This document shows, one piece after another, positions 27,918 through 37,718 of a stretch of 64,000 bases of DNA. The stretch lies in assembly GCF_023284025.1 (NCBI RefSeq), contig NZ_JAKIKR010000001.1, positions 124,001-188,000 of the forward strand, given 5' to 3'. A program made the translations under genes and the position numbers. Below the pieces are notes generated by a model, which saw only the letters and a list, made by a program, of their open reading frames with translations, searched no databases and was not told where the DNA came from. Each line of letters begins with the position of its first letter. Positions within the stretch are counted from its first letter, which is position 1. The stretch comes from Shewanella abyssi (lineage in GTDB: Bacteria; Pseudomonadota; Gammaproteobacteria; Enterobacterales; Shewanellaceae).

Positions 27918-29849
27918 TTAGTAAGCGTATATTAGCTCATCTTTGGAAAGCAACTCTGGCGTTTTACCCTGCTTAACTTGATAGATAATTCGATAACTTA
28001 ACACCGCTTGCACATACTCTCTTGTTTCAGTGAACGGCATGGACTCAATAAAACTCATTGCATCGAGCTGTGCATCACTCTTTTTAAGCCAGCTCTTTAC
28101 CCTATGGGGACCCGCGTTATAGGATGCTGTCGCTAAAACTCTATTATGATCGAACTGTTTAAGTAAACTGGAATAATAAGCACTGCCCAAAGCGATATTG
28201 AGTTTTTCATCGTACAGGCTGCGCTTTCCTCGATAGTTAAGCTTGGCTCTTTTGGCGGTTTGTTTAGCCGTCGCTGGCATTAGCTGCATGTAACCTCTAG
28301 CACCCACTCCTGAGGTCGCATTGGGGTAATAAGCACTTTCACGCCTTGCAATGGCGCGTATTTCATCAATATCAACGTGATACTTTTTACTGGCACCGGT
28401 AAAAGAGGTTTGAGCGGCATAGGGGAAACGCATCTCCATGTCATTCCATAATTTGGCCTGAATACTCGCCTGCACCCCTAAGCTGTGCCATTTTTGTGTC
28501 ATAGCATATACGGCGTACTCTTTTTGCATGGCTTTATCATATCGATTTAATAACATAACCCATTCGGCGCGTGCATCTGACTGTTTATCTAACGCCAATA
28601 ACTCAGTGACACGGCCAAGCCCCTTATCTGCGCCGATTTGGCGTTGGCGTTCAGTAACACTAAGCGTTGCTTTATGCTGGATCTGAAAGGGGACATCAAT
28701 GGCATTAGCGGCTAAAAAGCCGTAAAAGTTACGTTGTTGGCTAAGCGCTGTGAATAACGCTTTTGCTTGCTGCTGGTTTTGCTTATCGTCACTACTTTGT
28801 AAAATATTTGCCCGCCAGTATGTCCAGCGGGCAGTATTTTGTTTCTCTTTACTGAGCAAAGGAACGAAATGTTCAAACTGAGCGCGCTCGTTAGTTCGCA
28901 GCGCCCAGCGAAGTCGCATCTCTACTAAATCGTCACGATCAAGTAGCGGCAACATAGTATCGACAAAGCTTTTTAACGCTTCAGTTTGGTAAATCAATGC
29001 TCTTCGAACGAGGTAGCGGCTTAGTTGCCGTCCTTTATACTCGCTAAAGCGGTCCGCCTTTTGGTATTTAGCAAATAATTTAACGGCTTGTTTCAGATCT
29101 TTTTTAGCTAATCGCCTAATGCCACTATCGACAATAGCGCCATTTATCTTGGCTTTACTACTGTATCTTGAGGTATGACGCAGACTACGAGGATCTTTGT
29201 ATACAGTGACTAACCGTTCAGCGGCTTGTTTATTGGTGGTGATTTTTCTAGATAGATAGCTTAACAGGCCATATTGACCCTGTTCAAAACTTAATAGCAT
29301 TCTAGACCAGATCATCTCTTGGGTTTGCAAGCCGGATTTTTTCCACTCACTGAACAGTGGGTCACACTCTTTTGGACGTGAACGGCCATAAAGCCACAGT
29401 TCGCTTGCCCCCTTGTAAGCGAGCTGTTTATCACCTTTCTGCAGTTGAGCACGAAAGAAATAGCACTGTAATGAGACGTTGTTAGGTCTTAGGGGACTTA
29501 CCGCGAGAAAATCATTCCAACGCTTTTGTTTTCCGCTGCGGATTAGATAGCGGTAACGCGCAGTGTTATACAAAGGGCTACCGTCAAACTGCTGAAAAGA
29601 GCCTGCGGCTTTGCTTCCGGGCTCTGTCAATATAGACTCGATATTGTTGTGAAAATCCAAATAAATTGCTAAAGGGTAATCACCCAATTGAGAACGTAAT
29701 TTTTGGTAGGTATTTAGATTTTGTTTATCGAGTGCTTGCTTTGCATCGAGGTAAAGTTGCTGCTCTGGTGTTAATGCCGTTGCAGCTGCAATTGGGGATG
29801 AGATGAACGTTATTGCCGCTAGTAAAATGCCACGTAACTGCTTGTGCAT
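27918..29849 (-). CDS. slt: soluble lytic murein transglycosylase
   Basis: 643 residues with a signal peptide (about 1-23), a long alpha-helical superhelix and a C-terminal SLT domain. The catalytic glutamate is Glu504 in IARRESAYYP, followed by GARGYMQLMPATAK and the TASYNAGPHRVKSW motif. It cleaves the MurNAc-GlcNAc bond of peptidoglycan to give 1,6-anhydro ends in the periplasm. The size and domain order match E. coli Slt70. It starts 48 bases after rmuC and may be co-transcribed with it. Confidence 0.94.
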   Translation of the reverse strand: MHKQLRGILLAAITFISSPIAAATALTPEQQLYLDAKQALDKQNLNTYQKLRSQLGDYPLAIYLDFHNNIESILTEPGSKAAGSFQQFDGSPLYNTARYRYLIRSGKQKRWNDFLAVSPLRPNNVSLQCYFFRAQLQKGDKQLAYKGASELWLYGRSRPKECDPLFSEWKKSGLQTQEMIWSRMLLSFEQGQYGLLSYLSRKITTNKQAAERLVTVYKDPRSLRHTSRYSSKAKINGAIVDSGIRRLAKKDLKQAVKLFAKYQKADRFSEYKGRQLSRYLVRRALIYQTEALKSFVDTMLPLLDRDDLVEMRLRWALRTNERAQFEHFVPLLSKEKQNTARWTYWRANILQSSDDKQNQQQAKALFTALSQQRNFYGFLAANAIDVPFQIQHKATLSVTERQRQIGADKGLGRVTELLALDKQSDARAEWVMLLNRYDKAMQKEYAVYAMTQKWHSLGVQASIQAKLWNDMEMRFPYAAQTSFTGASKKYHVDIDEIRAIARRESAYYPNATSGVGARGYMQLMPATAKQTAKRAKLNYRGKRSLYDEKLNIALGSAYYSSLLKQFDHNRVLATASYNAGPHRVKSWLKKSDAQLDAMSFIESMPFTETREYVQAVLSYRIIYQVKQGKTPELLSKDELIYAY

Positions 29850-29897
29850 CTGTTAAACCCTCTTTCAATGTCCCTATTGGCAGATATGTTGTGTTAT

Positions 29898-31391
29898 TTA
29901 CTGCGAGATGAGTTCATCATCAGATAAGCTTAGCGCTTTATCCAGCAACTGGGTATCGACTTTTTTACTGGTTTCAACTCCGAGTTGCCGCATCTGGTGA
30001 GCTTGGCGGATCACGTTGCCTTTGCCGGAGGCTAACTTGTTCATGGCATTGCTATAATTTTTTTCAGCAGACTCAATAGCGCGGCCGATTTTTTCCATGT
30101 CTTCTAGGAAGCCACATAGTTTGTCGTATATTTTCCCCGCCTGCTTTGCTATCAACTGAGCATTTTGATTTTGATACTCATATCGCCAAATATTATTTAT
30201 GGTTCTTAGTGCCACTAATAAATTTGTGGGGCTAACCAGCATGATGTTACTTTCAAGGGCGTAGTTAACTAGGCTTGGATCATGTTCTAATGCCAGTAAA
30301 AACGCAGGTTCCAGAGGAATAAACATCAGCACGTAATCTAAGCTAGTTAAGCCATGAAGTTTTTGATAATCCTTGTGGCTTAAGCCCTTAATATGAGCCC
30401 TAACGGATACGACGTGCTCTTTAATTGCTTGAGCACGAACAGCATCGTCGTCACTGTTAAAATAGCGCTCATAGGCAAGAAGTGACATCTTGGCGTCGAT
30501 AACAACGTCTTTGTTTTCTGGCAGGTGGACAACGACATCTGGCTTGAAGCGTTTACCATCGTCATTTTTTAGATCCGCTTGGGTATCGTATTCATGACCT
30601 TCGCGTAATCCACTTTCTTGCAATACTCGCTCTAAAATAACCTCGCCCCAGTTGCCCTGTTGCTTGTTATCTCCCTTTAACGCTCTAGTAAGGTTAATGG
30701 CGTCTTGGCTCATCTTGAGATTGAGCTCGGTTAAAGAGTCGAGTTGATGCTTTAACGCGCTGCGCTGACTTTGTTCATGAGAATAAGAGGTTTGTACTTG
30801 GAGTCTAAATCCTTCTAGCTGCTGCTTAAAGGGAGCGAGTACGCTGTCGAGTTGTTGGTTATTCTGACTCTGTAGTTTCTCACTTCTCGCTTCAAATATT
30901 TTGGTTGCTAGATTTTCAAACTGAGCATTAAGTCTAATTTCGCTATCTTCTAGTAATTGAATTTTGTCGTTAAGTGCTCGCTGCTCTGCATCATAACGTG
31001 CAGTCATGGTTTGCGTCATAGCGTTTGATTTAGACAGCGCAAGTTGGGTTTCCATCTGTTTACGCTGATTGTCGCTTAACGCGAGTTCAAGCTCATTGGC
31101 TCTTTCTGCTTGTGCTTGTGCTTTTCCGAGTTGTTCTATGCGCTGTTCTAGTTTTTCTTGTAACTGATTTAATTGGTAATCTTTTTGGTGAAGTGATTCT
31201 TTTAGCGCTAATATTTCGCCATTAAGTTCAACTTTTGTTTGTGCAATGTCATCTGTAAGCTGTTGTCGAACGTATTCCCATTTAACGCGTGTTTTACGTT
31301 GGTTAAACAGGGCACCGATTAGGATAGAAAGAAAGGCGATTGCGATAATGATGATAATTTCAGGTGTAGAAAAAGCGATATTCAAAGGCAT
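29898..31391 (-). CDS. rmuC: RmuC, DNA recombination-limiting protein
   Basis: 497 residues. An N-terminal hydrophobic helix (about 10-28) is followed by a long coiled coil (roughly 40-200) and the RmuC domain with its PD-(D/E)XK-like core (GNWGEVILERVLQ...FKPDVVVHLPENKDVVIDAKMSL). RmuC restrains inverted-repeat recombination in E. coli and is thought to be a nuclease; an anti-mobile-element role has been proposed for relatives. All core residues of the domain appear present. Confidence 0.93.
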   Translation of the reverse strand: MPLNIAFSTPEIIIIIAIAFLSILIGALFNQRKTRVKWEYVRQQLTDDIAQTKVELNGEILALKESLHQKDYQLNQLQEKLEQRIEQLGKAQAQAERANELELALSDNQRKQMETQLALSKSNAMTQTMTARYDAEQRALNDKIQLLEDSEIRLNAQFENLATKIFEARSEKLQSQNNQQLDSVLAPFKQQLEGFRLQVQTSYSHEQSQRSALKHQLDSLTELNLKMSQDAINLTRALKGDNKQQGNWGEVILERVLQESGLREGHEYDTQADLKNDDGKRFKPDVVVHLPENKDVVIDAKMSLLAYERYFNSDDDAVRAQAIKEHVVSVRAHIKGLSHKDYQKLHGLTSLDYVLMFIPLEPAFLLALEHDPSLVNYALESNIMLVSPTNLLVALRTINNIWRYEYQNQNAQLIAKQAGKIYDKLCGFLEDMEKIGRAIESAEKNYSNAMNKLASGKGNVIRQAHQMRQLGVETSKKVDTQLLDKALSLSDDELISQ

Positions 31392-31604
31392 GTGAGAAGG
31401 CTCTTAACATGGTTGATGAGACGGTAGAGTGGCACGGTGCTTTAAACACTGCAAGCTTAAGCACATTAACTATTAAGTAAGTGCTGCAGACGTAATCAAC
31501 TGTTAATGAAATGTAATTAATTGAGGTTGACGAAATCTTTTACACGATAGCGCGGTCTGAGTATTTAAGAGTTTTAAATCAACAACTGTAGAGGATAGCG
31601 GCCA

Positions 31605-32627
31605 ATGACTATAATTAACAAAGCTGCATGGGATAAATTTAAAGATTGTGATGTAACACCAGAAGAGGTTTACCATGACAGAAGGCGTATTCTCAAGCAG
31701 ATGGGGTTTGTTGGCGCGGGTGCATTACTTTCTTCACGCGCCAATGCTGGCGTGTTTGATCTGTTTTCAAGTGAGGAGGAGAAGGCTGCATTTGCACGAG
31801 TCGCTCTGCCACATGCGAAACAGACTGAATACGACCACCTTCTTTACGGTGAGCAAACACCTGAAAATAAAGTGATATCACATAACAACTTCTATGAATT
31901 TGGCACCAGTAAGACAGATCCTGTCGATAATGCTCAGGGTTTAACTGTTAACCCTTGGCAGTTAGTTATCGATGGCGAAGTCGATACCCCGTTAACATTG
32001 GATTATGACGATATTTTAAAAATGTTGCCATTAGAGGAGCGGATCTACAATTTTCGATGCGTTGAGGCATGGTCCATGGTGATCCCCTGGGTTGGCTTTT
32101 CTTTGGCCAAGTTATTGAAAAAAGCTGGCGTCAAAAGTAATGCTACTCATGTGGCCTTTGAAACGCTTTATGATCCTGAGCAAATGCCTGGGCAGAAGAA
32201 CCGTTATAGCGGTGGTGGCATAAACTATCCCTATGTTGAAGGGCTAACATTAGCGGAGGCGATGACAGATCTGACCTTTATGTCTGTGGGGTTATATGGC
32301 AAAACATTGCCCCCCCAAAATGGCGCGCCAATAAGATTAGTGGTGCCCTGGAAGTATGGTTTCAAAAGCATAAAATCTATCGTTCGAATTCATGTTACCG
32401 ACAAACAACCTCGATCCTCTTGGAATCTATTAGCTCCTAGTGAATACGGATTTTATGCCAATGTAAATCCACAGGTGGATCATCCTAGATGGTCACAAGC
32501 GTCAGAGCGACGCATCGCCGCAGGAGGCCTGTTTTCAGCGAAAAGGATCCCAACACTGCCCTTTAACGGCTATGGTGATCTAGTCTCAGGATTATATGAT
32601 GGCTTAAACTTAAGAAAAAATTTCTAG
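31605..32627 (+). CDS. msrP: MsrP, periplasmic methionine sulfoxide reductase catalytic subunit
   Basis: 340 residues with a twin-arginine leader ([12 protein letters not shown] at 24-35, cleavage near ANA at 46-48). The sulfite-oxidase-like fold keeps the molybdopterin ligand Cys152 in [10 protein letters not shown]. It reduces oxidised methionines in periplasmic proteins with electrons from MsrQ. An AGAGGA ribosome binding site precedes ATG 31605. The msrQ gene follows after 11 bases. Confidence 0.95.
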   Translation: MTIINKAAWDKFKDCDVTPEEVYHDRRRILKQMGFVGAGALLSSRANAGVFDLFSSEEEKAAFARVALPHAKQTEYDHLLYGEQTPENKVISHNNFYEFGTSKTDPVDNAQGLTVNPWQLVIDGEVDTPLTLDYDDILKMLPLEERIYNFRCVEAWSMVIPWVGFSLAKLLKKAGVKSNATHVAFETLYDPEQMPGQKNRYSGGGINYPYVEGLTLAEAMTDLTFMSVGLYGKTLPPQNGAPIRLVVPWKYGFKSIKSIVRIHVTDKQPRSSWNLLAPSEYGFYANVNPQVDHPRWSQASERRIAAGGLFSAKRIPTLPFNGYGDLVSGLYDGLNLRKNF

Positions 32628-32638
32628 CCGGAGGTTTA

Positions 32639-33298
32639 ATGAATAAAAAACAATTAAGATTAACCTCTCGATCGTTGTTTTGGCTTAAGGGGCTAATGCA
32701 TTGTATTGGCTTGTTACCGATTATCTATTTAGTGTTATTGGTGCTGAATGATAAAGCGGGCGGCGATCCAGTACAGTATATTATCCACTATACGGGAACG
32801 GGTGCACTAAACGCATTGGTTGCCACCCTATTGATATCGCCGCTGGCAAAAAAGTTCAAACAAGGATTGTTGTTGCAAACGAGGCGGCTAGTAGGGCTTT
32901 ATGTATTCGCGTATGCAAGCTTGCATATACTCGCTTTTTTCAGCCTCGACCTATTGTTTGCCTGGGGACTCTTCTTTGAAGAAGTTGTAAAACGTCCTTA
33001 TATTCTAGTGGGAGCAGCGGGTTATCTGTTGCTAACGGCACTAGCGTTAACCTCGTTTAAAGCGGTGATGCGTAAAATGGGCAAGCGTTGGCAGAAATTA
33101 CATAATGCTATTTATCTAATAGCGCTGCTTATTCCGGTACATTTTTATTGGTCTGTAAAATCTGAGATTATAGAACCCATACTGTATTTTTTAATTATGG
33201 GCTTATTACTGGGCTTAAGGTTGAAACAGACTCGATGGTGGAAACAGTTGTCTATTAAAAATAGCCTAAGAGGACGGCAAATAAATTCACAGCCATAA
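32639..33298 (+). CDS. msrQ: MsrQ, heme-binding membrane subunit of MsrPQ
   Basis: 219 residues with about six transmembrane helices of the ferric-reductase-like family. Conserved histidines appear in YIIHYTGTGALNAL, ASLHILAFF and WQKLHNAIYLIALLIPVHFYW and would hold b-type heme. It passes electrons from quinol or flavin to MsrP. A GGAGGT ribosome binding site lies within the short gap after msrP, so both genes form one operon. Confidence 0.94.
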   Translation: MNKKQLRLTSRSLFWLKGLMHCIGLLPIIYLVLLVLNDKAGGDPVQYIIHYTGTGALNALVATLLISPLAKKFKQGLLLQTRRLVGLYVFAYASLHILAFFSLDLLFAWGLFFEEVVKRPYILVGAAGYLLLTALALTSFKAVMRKMGKRWQKLHNAIYLIALLIPVHFYWSVKSEIIEPILYFLIMGLLLGLRLKQTRWWKQLSIKNSLRGRQINSQP

Positions 33299-33616
33299 AT
33301 CCTTAGGTTAAAATGGGGTTAGCTATTGAAAACACCTAACTCCCTTATAAACATAAAAGGGATGAAAGCTTCATTAAATGTTGCTTAAACATCTATTTTA
33401 CACTCGAACTACAGCGAACGTAATTACAAATATATTGTATTCGATGAGTACTCTTTCGATGGCCATTCACTGGGATCATAAGACGTTTTCGTGTCTCGCT
33501 AGCGCCCATCCGTAGGCGTTTTGAGAACATTGATTGTATGGACCTAGCAACCTCTGGGACTCGACATCAGCATTACTGATTTTCTAATGAATTAGCTTAA
33601 AGAACATATCGATATT
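33299..33616. other. intergenic region after msrQ
   Basis: No gene seen. A weak hairpin (GGGGTTAG with CTAACTCC, about 33311-33340) could end the msrPQ transcript but lacks a T tract. The rest is AT-rich with no repeat recognised. Confidence 0.35.
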
Positions 33617-33976
33617 TTATGAGGCTTGTTGTTGCTTCATTATCTGAATGACATCATCGTAAGAGATATTGAATTGACGAGAAAGATTAATTATTTTTGT
33701 TTTATACGTTTGAATACTTTCTTGTTGGGCAAGCAATCTTTTCTCATTATCAACAAGTTCAGTTACAGCTTCTTGTAAAATAAGTAAACGTCTTAAATTA
33801 AAATCCAGTGAATCGATACATTTTAACATTTGTTGTTTATTACGAGCTTGCTCAAGATTGCTATTGGTTTTTTTATCATAACCGTATTGGTCTAAGGCAG
33901 CGATGGCATTTTCTAAATCTAGATTTTCTTTCATAGGAGTCCGAGGTAAGGAAGATTTACGTGCAAAAGTAGACAT
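33617..33976 (-). CDS. small coiled-coil protein of unknown function
   Basis: 119 residues, highly charged, with no signal or membrane segment. The central part (about 40-98) predicts as continuous helix or coiled coil, rich in Leu, Gln and Lys. The end (LSRQFNISYDDVIQIMKQQQ) looks like a short helix-turn-helix or oligomerisation tail similar in style to nucleoid-associated proteins, but no family is recognised. ATG 33934 (M15) is an alternative start; neither has a clear ribosome binding site. It is alone between msrQ and rraA and may be recent or lineage-specific. Confidence 0.5.
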   Translation of the reverse strand: MSTFARKSSLPRTPMKENLDLENAIAALDQYGYDKKTNSNLEQARNKQQMLKCIDSLDFNLRRLLILQEAVTELVDNEKRLLAQQESIQTYKTKIINLSRQFNISYDDVIQIMKQQQAS

Positions 33977-34122
33977 TGCTAAAGATTATAGTTTGTAATC
34001 TAACTCTGTAAAAGGAAAAACGTCTTTTTTAGTATAAAAAGATAACTATTTACTTGGGTTTAGCTGAATGACCTGTCAATCTAGCAAATATGATTTAATG
34101 CTTGTAAAGCAAGGAGCCGCTA

Positions 34123-34617
34123 ATGCTTGATCTATTGCCCGATTTATTTGACTCATACGCAGAACATTTATCGTTACTCCCACCCATGTTCAAATCGTTT
34201 GGTAACAAAGACTGTTTTTGGGGCGAAGTCGTCACAGTTAAGTGTTTCAAGGATAATTCGTTAGTCAAAGATGTGCTAGCAAAAGACGGCAAAGGCAAGG
34301 TGCTTGTTGTCGATGGGCAAGGGATGACCGACAGTGCGTTACTTGGCGACATGATCGCTAAAAATGCCGAAGAAAACGGTTGGCAAGGCATTGTGATTTT
34401 TGGCTGCGTTCGAGATGTGGCCGCGCTAAAGACCATGGATATTGGTATACAAGCTATCGGGGTTAGTCCAGTAAAGACCGTTAAAAAAGGTCTCGGGGAG
34501 GTTAATGTTGCAGTAGAAATTTATGGCGTCATTATTTCGCCACACTCATTTGTGTATGCTGATCTCAACGGCATCGCAATATCTAACCAAGCTTTAGATT
34601 TATCCGTGCTAAATTAG
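34123..34617 (+). CDS. rraA: RraA, regulator of RNase E activity
   Basis: 164 residues. It begins MLDLLPDLFDSYAE and contains FGCVRDVAALKTMDIGIQAIG, matching RraA closely in length (E. coli 161). RraA is a trimeric ring that binds RNase E and limits mRNA decay in the cytoplasm. AAGGAG six bases before the ATG supports the start. It looks monocistronic. Confidence 0.94.
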   Translation: MLDLLPDLFDSYAEHLSLLPPMFKSFGNKDCFWGEVVTVKCFKDNSLVKDVLAKDGKGKVLVVDGQGMTDSALLGDMIAKNAEENGWQGIVIFGCVRDVAALKTMDIGIQAIGVSPVKTVKKGLGEVNVAVEIYGVIISPHSFVYADLNGIAISNQALDLSVLN

Positions 34618-34653
34618 TCGTAATCGCATTTTGTTATTCAGATGGAATCTGTC

Positions 34654-36471
34654 ATGAAATTTTTAAAATGGTTTTTTGTCGCAATCTTAGCTTTAGTTGC
34701 AGCGTTGGTGTTATATATCACCCTAATTTTTGACCCAAATGATTTAAAACCGCAGATTGTTGATGTGGTAAAGCAAAATACCGGTCGTAACTTGACGATC
34801 AGCAGTGACCTATCATGGACTTTTTTCCCCAGTCTAGGGATTAAATTAGGCGGGATTACACTTTCAAATCCACAAGGGTTTGAAAACCCTGCGATGGTCT
34901 CCGTGAATGAAGTTGTCGCCGAAGTGGCGCTAATGCCATTGTTAAACAAAGAGGTTGTGATATCACAACTAAACTTAGATGGTTTAACGCTGGCGCTGGA
35001 AACTCAGAAAGATGGCAGAACGAGTTTTGATGGGCTAACTGGCCAAGCTAGCGACACAGTCCCAGCAAAAAACAGCATTGGCGGAGGATCTAGTGCGACT
35101 TTATCAAAGTTGGACATTGGTGGTATCTCTATTACTAATACCCAAATTAGTAATGTCGACCACCAAACTAACACCAAGCAATCTTTATCTTTAAAGTCAC
35201 TAACACTAGGACGTTTTCAGCTTGATGAGTTCGCTAAGTTACAATATGAACTCACAGCGTCATTGCCGGATCTAAAAGTGGGTAGCAGTGGTGAAGGGCA
35301 AATCAGAGTGTCTCAAGATCTACAGCGAGTGACGATTAATGATTTTGTTGTGAGCAATGTAATCACTGGAACAAGTATTCCCAACGGTTCGTTAAAAGCT
35401 GACCTTAGGACTTCACTGGAGATGGCGTTAGATAAGCAAACAATGAGTTTGATGTTAGCCAGTTTTAGTGCCGCAGATATTAATGCCTCGGGTCAACTGG
35501 ATATCGCCTACGGCAAGAAAGTGCCTAAGGTTGTCGCAAAACTTGAGTTTGGCGATATTGATTTAGATCGATTATTGCCAAAACAAGAGCAGGGCGCTGC
35601 AAACGCGACCCAAGCAAGTCAGTCTAATACCGCTGCAGTCGAACCTGATTTAACCGCGATGAAGTCGGTTGACTTGGATGTCAGTGTAAAGGTTAAATCA
35701 GTAAAAGTAGCCAATGTGAAAACTCAAGACTGGGTATTAAAAATGGTCATGCAGCAAGGCATTGCCAATATCAGCCAGTTATCGGCAAATTTGTATGGTG
35801 GCAGTATAAAAGTGTCTGCAAAACTGGATGGCCGCAATAAAGTGGCGCAGTACCAGTTTGACAAACGTCTGAGTGGTGTCGATATTCGTGCTTTATTAAT
35901 GGATGCTGCTGAAGTCGATATGCTAGACGGTACGGCTAACTTTAATGTTACCGGTAAGGGTAAGAGCTTACTGCCGGATAATCTTAAAAAGAACCTACGT
36001 GCCAATGGGCAATTTGAAATTGCTGATGGCGCGATTCACGGCGTTAATATTCCGCAAATGATTAGAGACGCCAAAGCGAAACTTAGCGGCGATATGTCAT
36101 CGAGTAACTCTACTGAGCAGAAGACAGATTTCACCAGTATGACCGGCTCATTCAAGGTGGCCAAAGGGGTTGTCTTAAATCCCGATCTAAACATGGCGTC
36201 ACCTCTTATACGTCTGACTGGAGCTGGGACTGCCAATGTCATCAACGAAGCGTTAGATTACAAATTAACCACCTCCGTAGTGGGATCTCTTGAAGGTCAG
36301 GGCGGTAATGAACGTGACGCGTTATACGGCGTTGAGATCCCATTTGTGATTAGCGGCACAATGTCCGAGCCTAATTTTGCGTTGGATACCAAAGCCTTGT
36401 TAGATTCTAAGTTAAAAGATGAAACCAATAAGCTTAAAGACAGCTTGTTTAAGAAATTCGGAGGATTTTGA
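34654..36471 (+). CDS. AsmA-family envelope protein
   Basis: 605 residues from ATG 34654, where MKFLKWFFVAILALVAALVL forms the usual single N-terminal transmembrane helix. An in-frame ATG at 34642 would add four residues. The helix is followed by DPNDLKPQIVDVVKQNTGRNL, typical of AsmA, then beta-rich repeats and the C-terminal AsmA domain (DGAIHGVNIPQMIRDAKAKL...ALDYKLTTSVVG). AsmA-like proteins sit in the periplasm and are thought to bridge the membranes for phospholipid transfer. Shorter than TamB and YhdP. The stop overlaps the next start by one base. Confidence 0.9.
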   Translation: MKFLKWFFVAILALVAALVLYITLIFDPNDLKPQIVDVVKQNTGRNLTISSDLSWTFFPSLGIKLGGITLSNPQGFENPAMVSVNEVVAEVALMPLLNKEVVISQLNLDGLTLALETQKDGRTSFDGLTGQASDTVPAKNSIGGGSSATLSKLDIGGISITNTQISNVDHQTNTKQSLSLKSLTLGRFQLDEFAKLQYELTASLPDLKVGSSGEGQIRVSQDLQRVTINDFVVSNVITGTSIPNGSLKADLRTSLEMALDKQTMSLMLASFSAADINASGQLDIAYGKKVPKVVAKLEFGDIDLDRLLPKQEQGAANATQASQSNTAAVEPDLTAMKSVDLDVSVKVKSVKVANVKTQDWVLKMVMQQGIANISQLSANLYGGSIKVSAKLDGRNKVAQYQFDKRLSGVDIRALLMDAAEVDMLDGTANFNVTGKGKSLLPDNLKKNLRANGQFEIADGAIHGVNIPQMIRDAKAKLSGDMSSSNSTEQKTDFTSMTGSFKVAKGVVLNPDLNMASPLIRLTGAGTANVINEALDYKLTTSVVGSLEGQGGNERDALYGVEIPFVISGTMSEPNFALDTKALLDSKLKDETNKLKDSLFKKFGGF

Positions 36472-37016
36472 TGTTATATAAAGCAGGATTAGGTCTAGTG
36501 GTATTAAGTGCTTTAGGGTGCTCGCAAGGCATCGACACAAGTGCAGTTGAGAACGCTGATATGACAAAATCAAATAACAGTAGTGCTAAAGTAACACCTG
36601 TCATTGTTACGCCTGCAGATAAGAGTGATGTAAAGGCTAAACTAAGCCAACAGGGCTTGTTTGATGCTAAATTGATTGTTGAGCAAACAGCAGCGCAGCC
36701 AATGAAGGTGACTTTGCAATACACCAACAATCAATCTCATGGCGTACCCTTGATGTTTAACTCTGGTATGACGGCTGATCTATGGCTAATGGATGCCACT
36801 GGCAACAAAGTGTGGGCTTGGTCCAATGAAATGATGTTTACCCAAGCCATACGTGAAACAGTAATGCCTGCAGGTAAAACTCAAAACGTCAAATTCAGCA
36901 TAGCTGCTGATGTGGCGTCCTCAGTAGGTAAAGGTTATTACTTAAAGGCCATATTTGCAGGGCGAGCAACTGAATCAAAAACGCCTGCAATGGCAACGGT
37001 ACTTTATAAGTTTTAA
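36471..37016 (+). CDS. BsuPI-related lipoprotein
   Basis: 181 residues from ATG 36471, which sits six bases after GGAGG; an adjacent in-frame TTG is less likely. Residues 1-17 are a lipoprotein signal with lipobox SALGC. A low-complexity linker (to about 60) precedes an immunoglobulin-like domain resembling BsuPI-type intracellular proteinase inhibitor domains (VTLQYTNNQSHGVPLMFNSG...LWLMDATGNKVWAWS). It is coupled to the AsmA gene by TGATG. It is probably an outer-membrane-anchored periplasmic protein; its target is unknown. Confidence 0.75.
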   Translation: MLYKAGLGLVVLSALGCSQGIDTSAVENADMTKSNNSSAKVTPVIVTPADKSDVKAKLSQQGLFDAKLIVEQTAAQPMKVTLQYTNNQSHGVPLMFNSGMTADLWLMDATGNKVWAWSNEMMFTQAIRETVMPAGKTQNVKFSIAADVASSVGKGYYLKAIFAGRATESKTPAMATVLYKF

Positions 37017-37059
37017 CTGAGTTTGAAACGAAAACCGGGCCAGCAGGCTTAGATTGAAC

Positions 37060-37092
37060 ATGCCGATAAACTCTAAGTTTATCGGCATTTTT
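37060..37092 (+). terminator. intrinsic terminator after the asmA-lipoprotein pair
   Basis: Thirteen paired bases (ATGCCGATAAACT at 37060-37072 with its complement at 37076-37088), a three-base loop and a T tract. Confidence 0.9.
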
Positions 37093-37718
37093 ATACGCTT
37101 TAACTCGCTGTTAATCAAGTCTAAAAGAGTACGGTTGTCGGTAGACAATAAAGATTAATAATTGACATTAAAGTTTGTCATTTTTATCGGTCTAAACGCG
37201 AGTCGGTAGATGGATACTGGCTCATTACTGCCCCAAAACAACTTAGCGCTAATTCAATTCGTCACTCCAGTAACGCTTCTGGACTGGAGTCTAGCGACCT
37301 TTGCTTTGTATTTGGAGTAAGGATCAACGATCTGCAGCCAATGCGCTAGTGTCTTTGCAAGCCGCCGTAAAATCTTCCCTGATGGCTCTGCTAAATCATC
37401 CCTGATTTAGAAGCTTGCACGCCACTCAGCGCACAAGCTGCTAGCAAGTTCATCGAAGCGTCAAACTCATTTATGCCCCTTTACCACTTAGAGTAAAAGC
37501 TCATTAACATGTAGTGAATACGATATTGCCTTACTAAAACTTATCCGAAAAGGCTTACGGTAAAAGAACGCTAAAATCAGATCGCATTTAGCAATTTCAT
37601 TCTCGATGTATATCACTAAGTGGCTGATTATATATTGAATAAATAATAGGAAGATGGCATTCTGGTTAGAAGGTAACCAGCTTTTCGCTGTCTAAGTATT
37701 CAACCGCACTTCCTAAGA
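37093..37718. other. intergenic region upstream of the defence-type genes
   Basis: No gene found. It holds one arm of the inverted repeat (37271-37465), a small dyad (CTGGTT at 37662-37667 with AACCAG at 37675-37680) 39 bases before the OLD gene, and AT-rich DNA in between that could carry its promoter. TTGACA at about 37162 is the only good -35-like hexamer and has no clear -10 partner. Confidence 0.4.
37271..37465 (+). repeat. left copy of a roughly 190-base dispersed repeat
   Basis: The stretch running from CGCTTCTGGACTGGAGT to TAGCAAGTTCATCGAAGCG reappears, diverged and in reverse orientation, at 41262-41450. The best-conserved core is GCTCTGCTAAATCATCC followed by TGATTTAGAAGCTTGCACGC, which itself contains a CTAAATCA/TGATTTAG hairpin. 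No reading frame. Confidence 0.75.
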
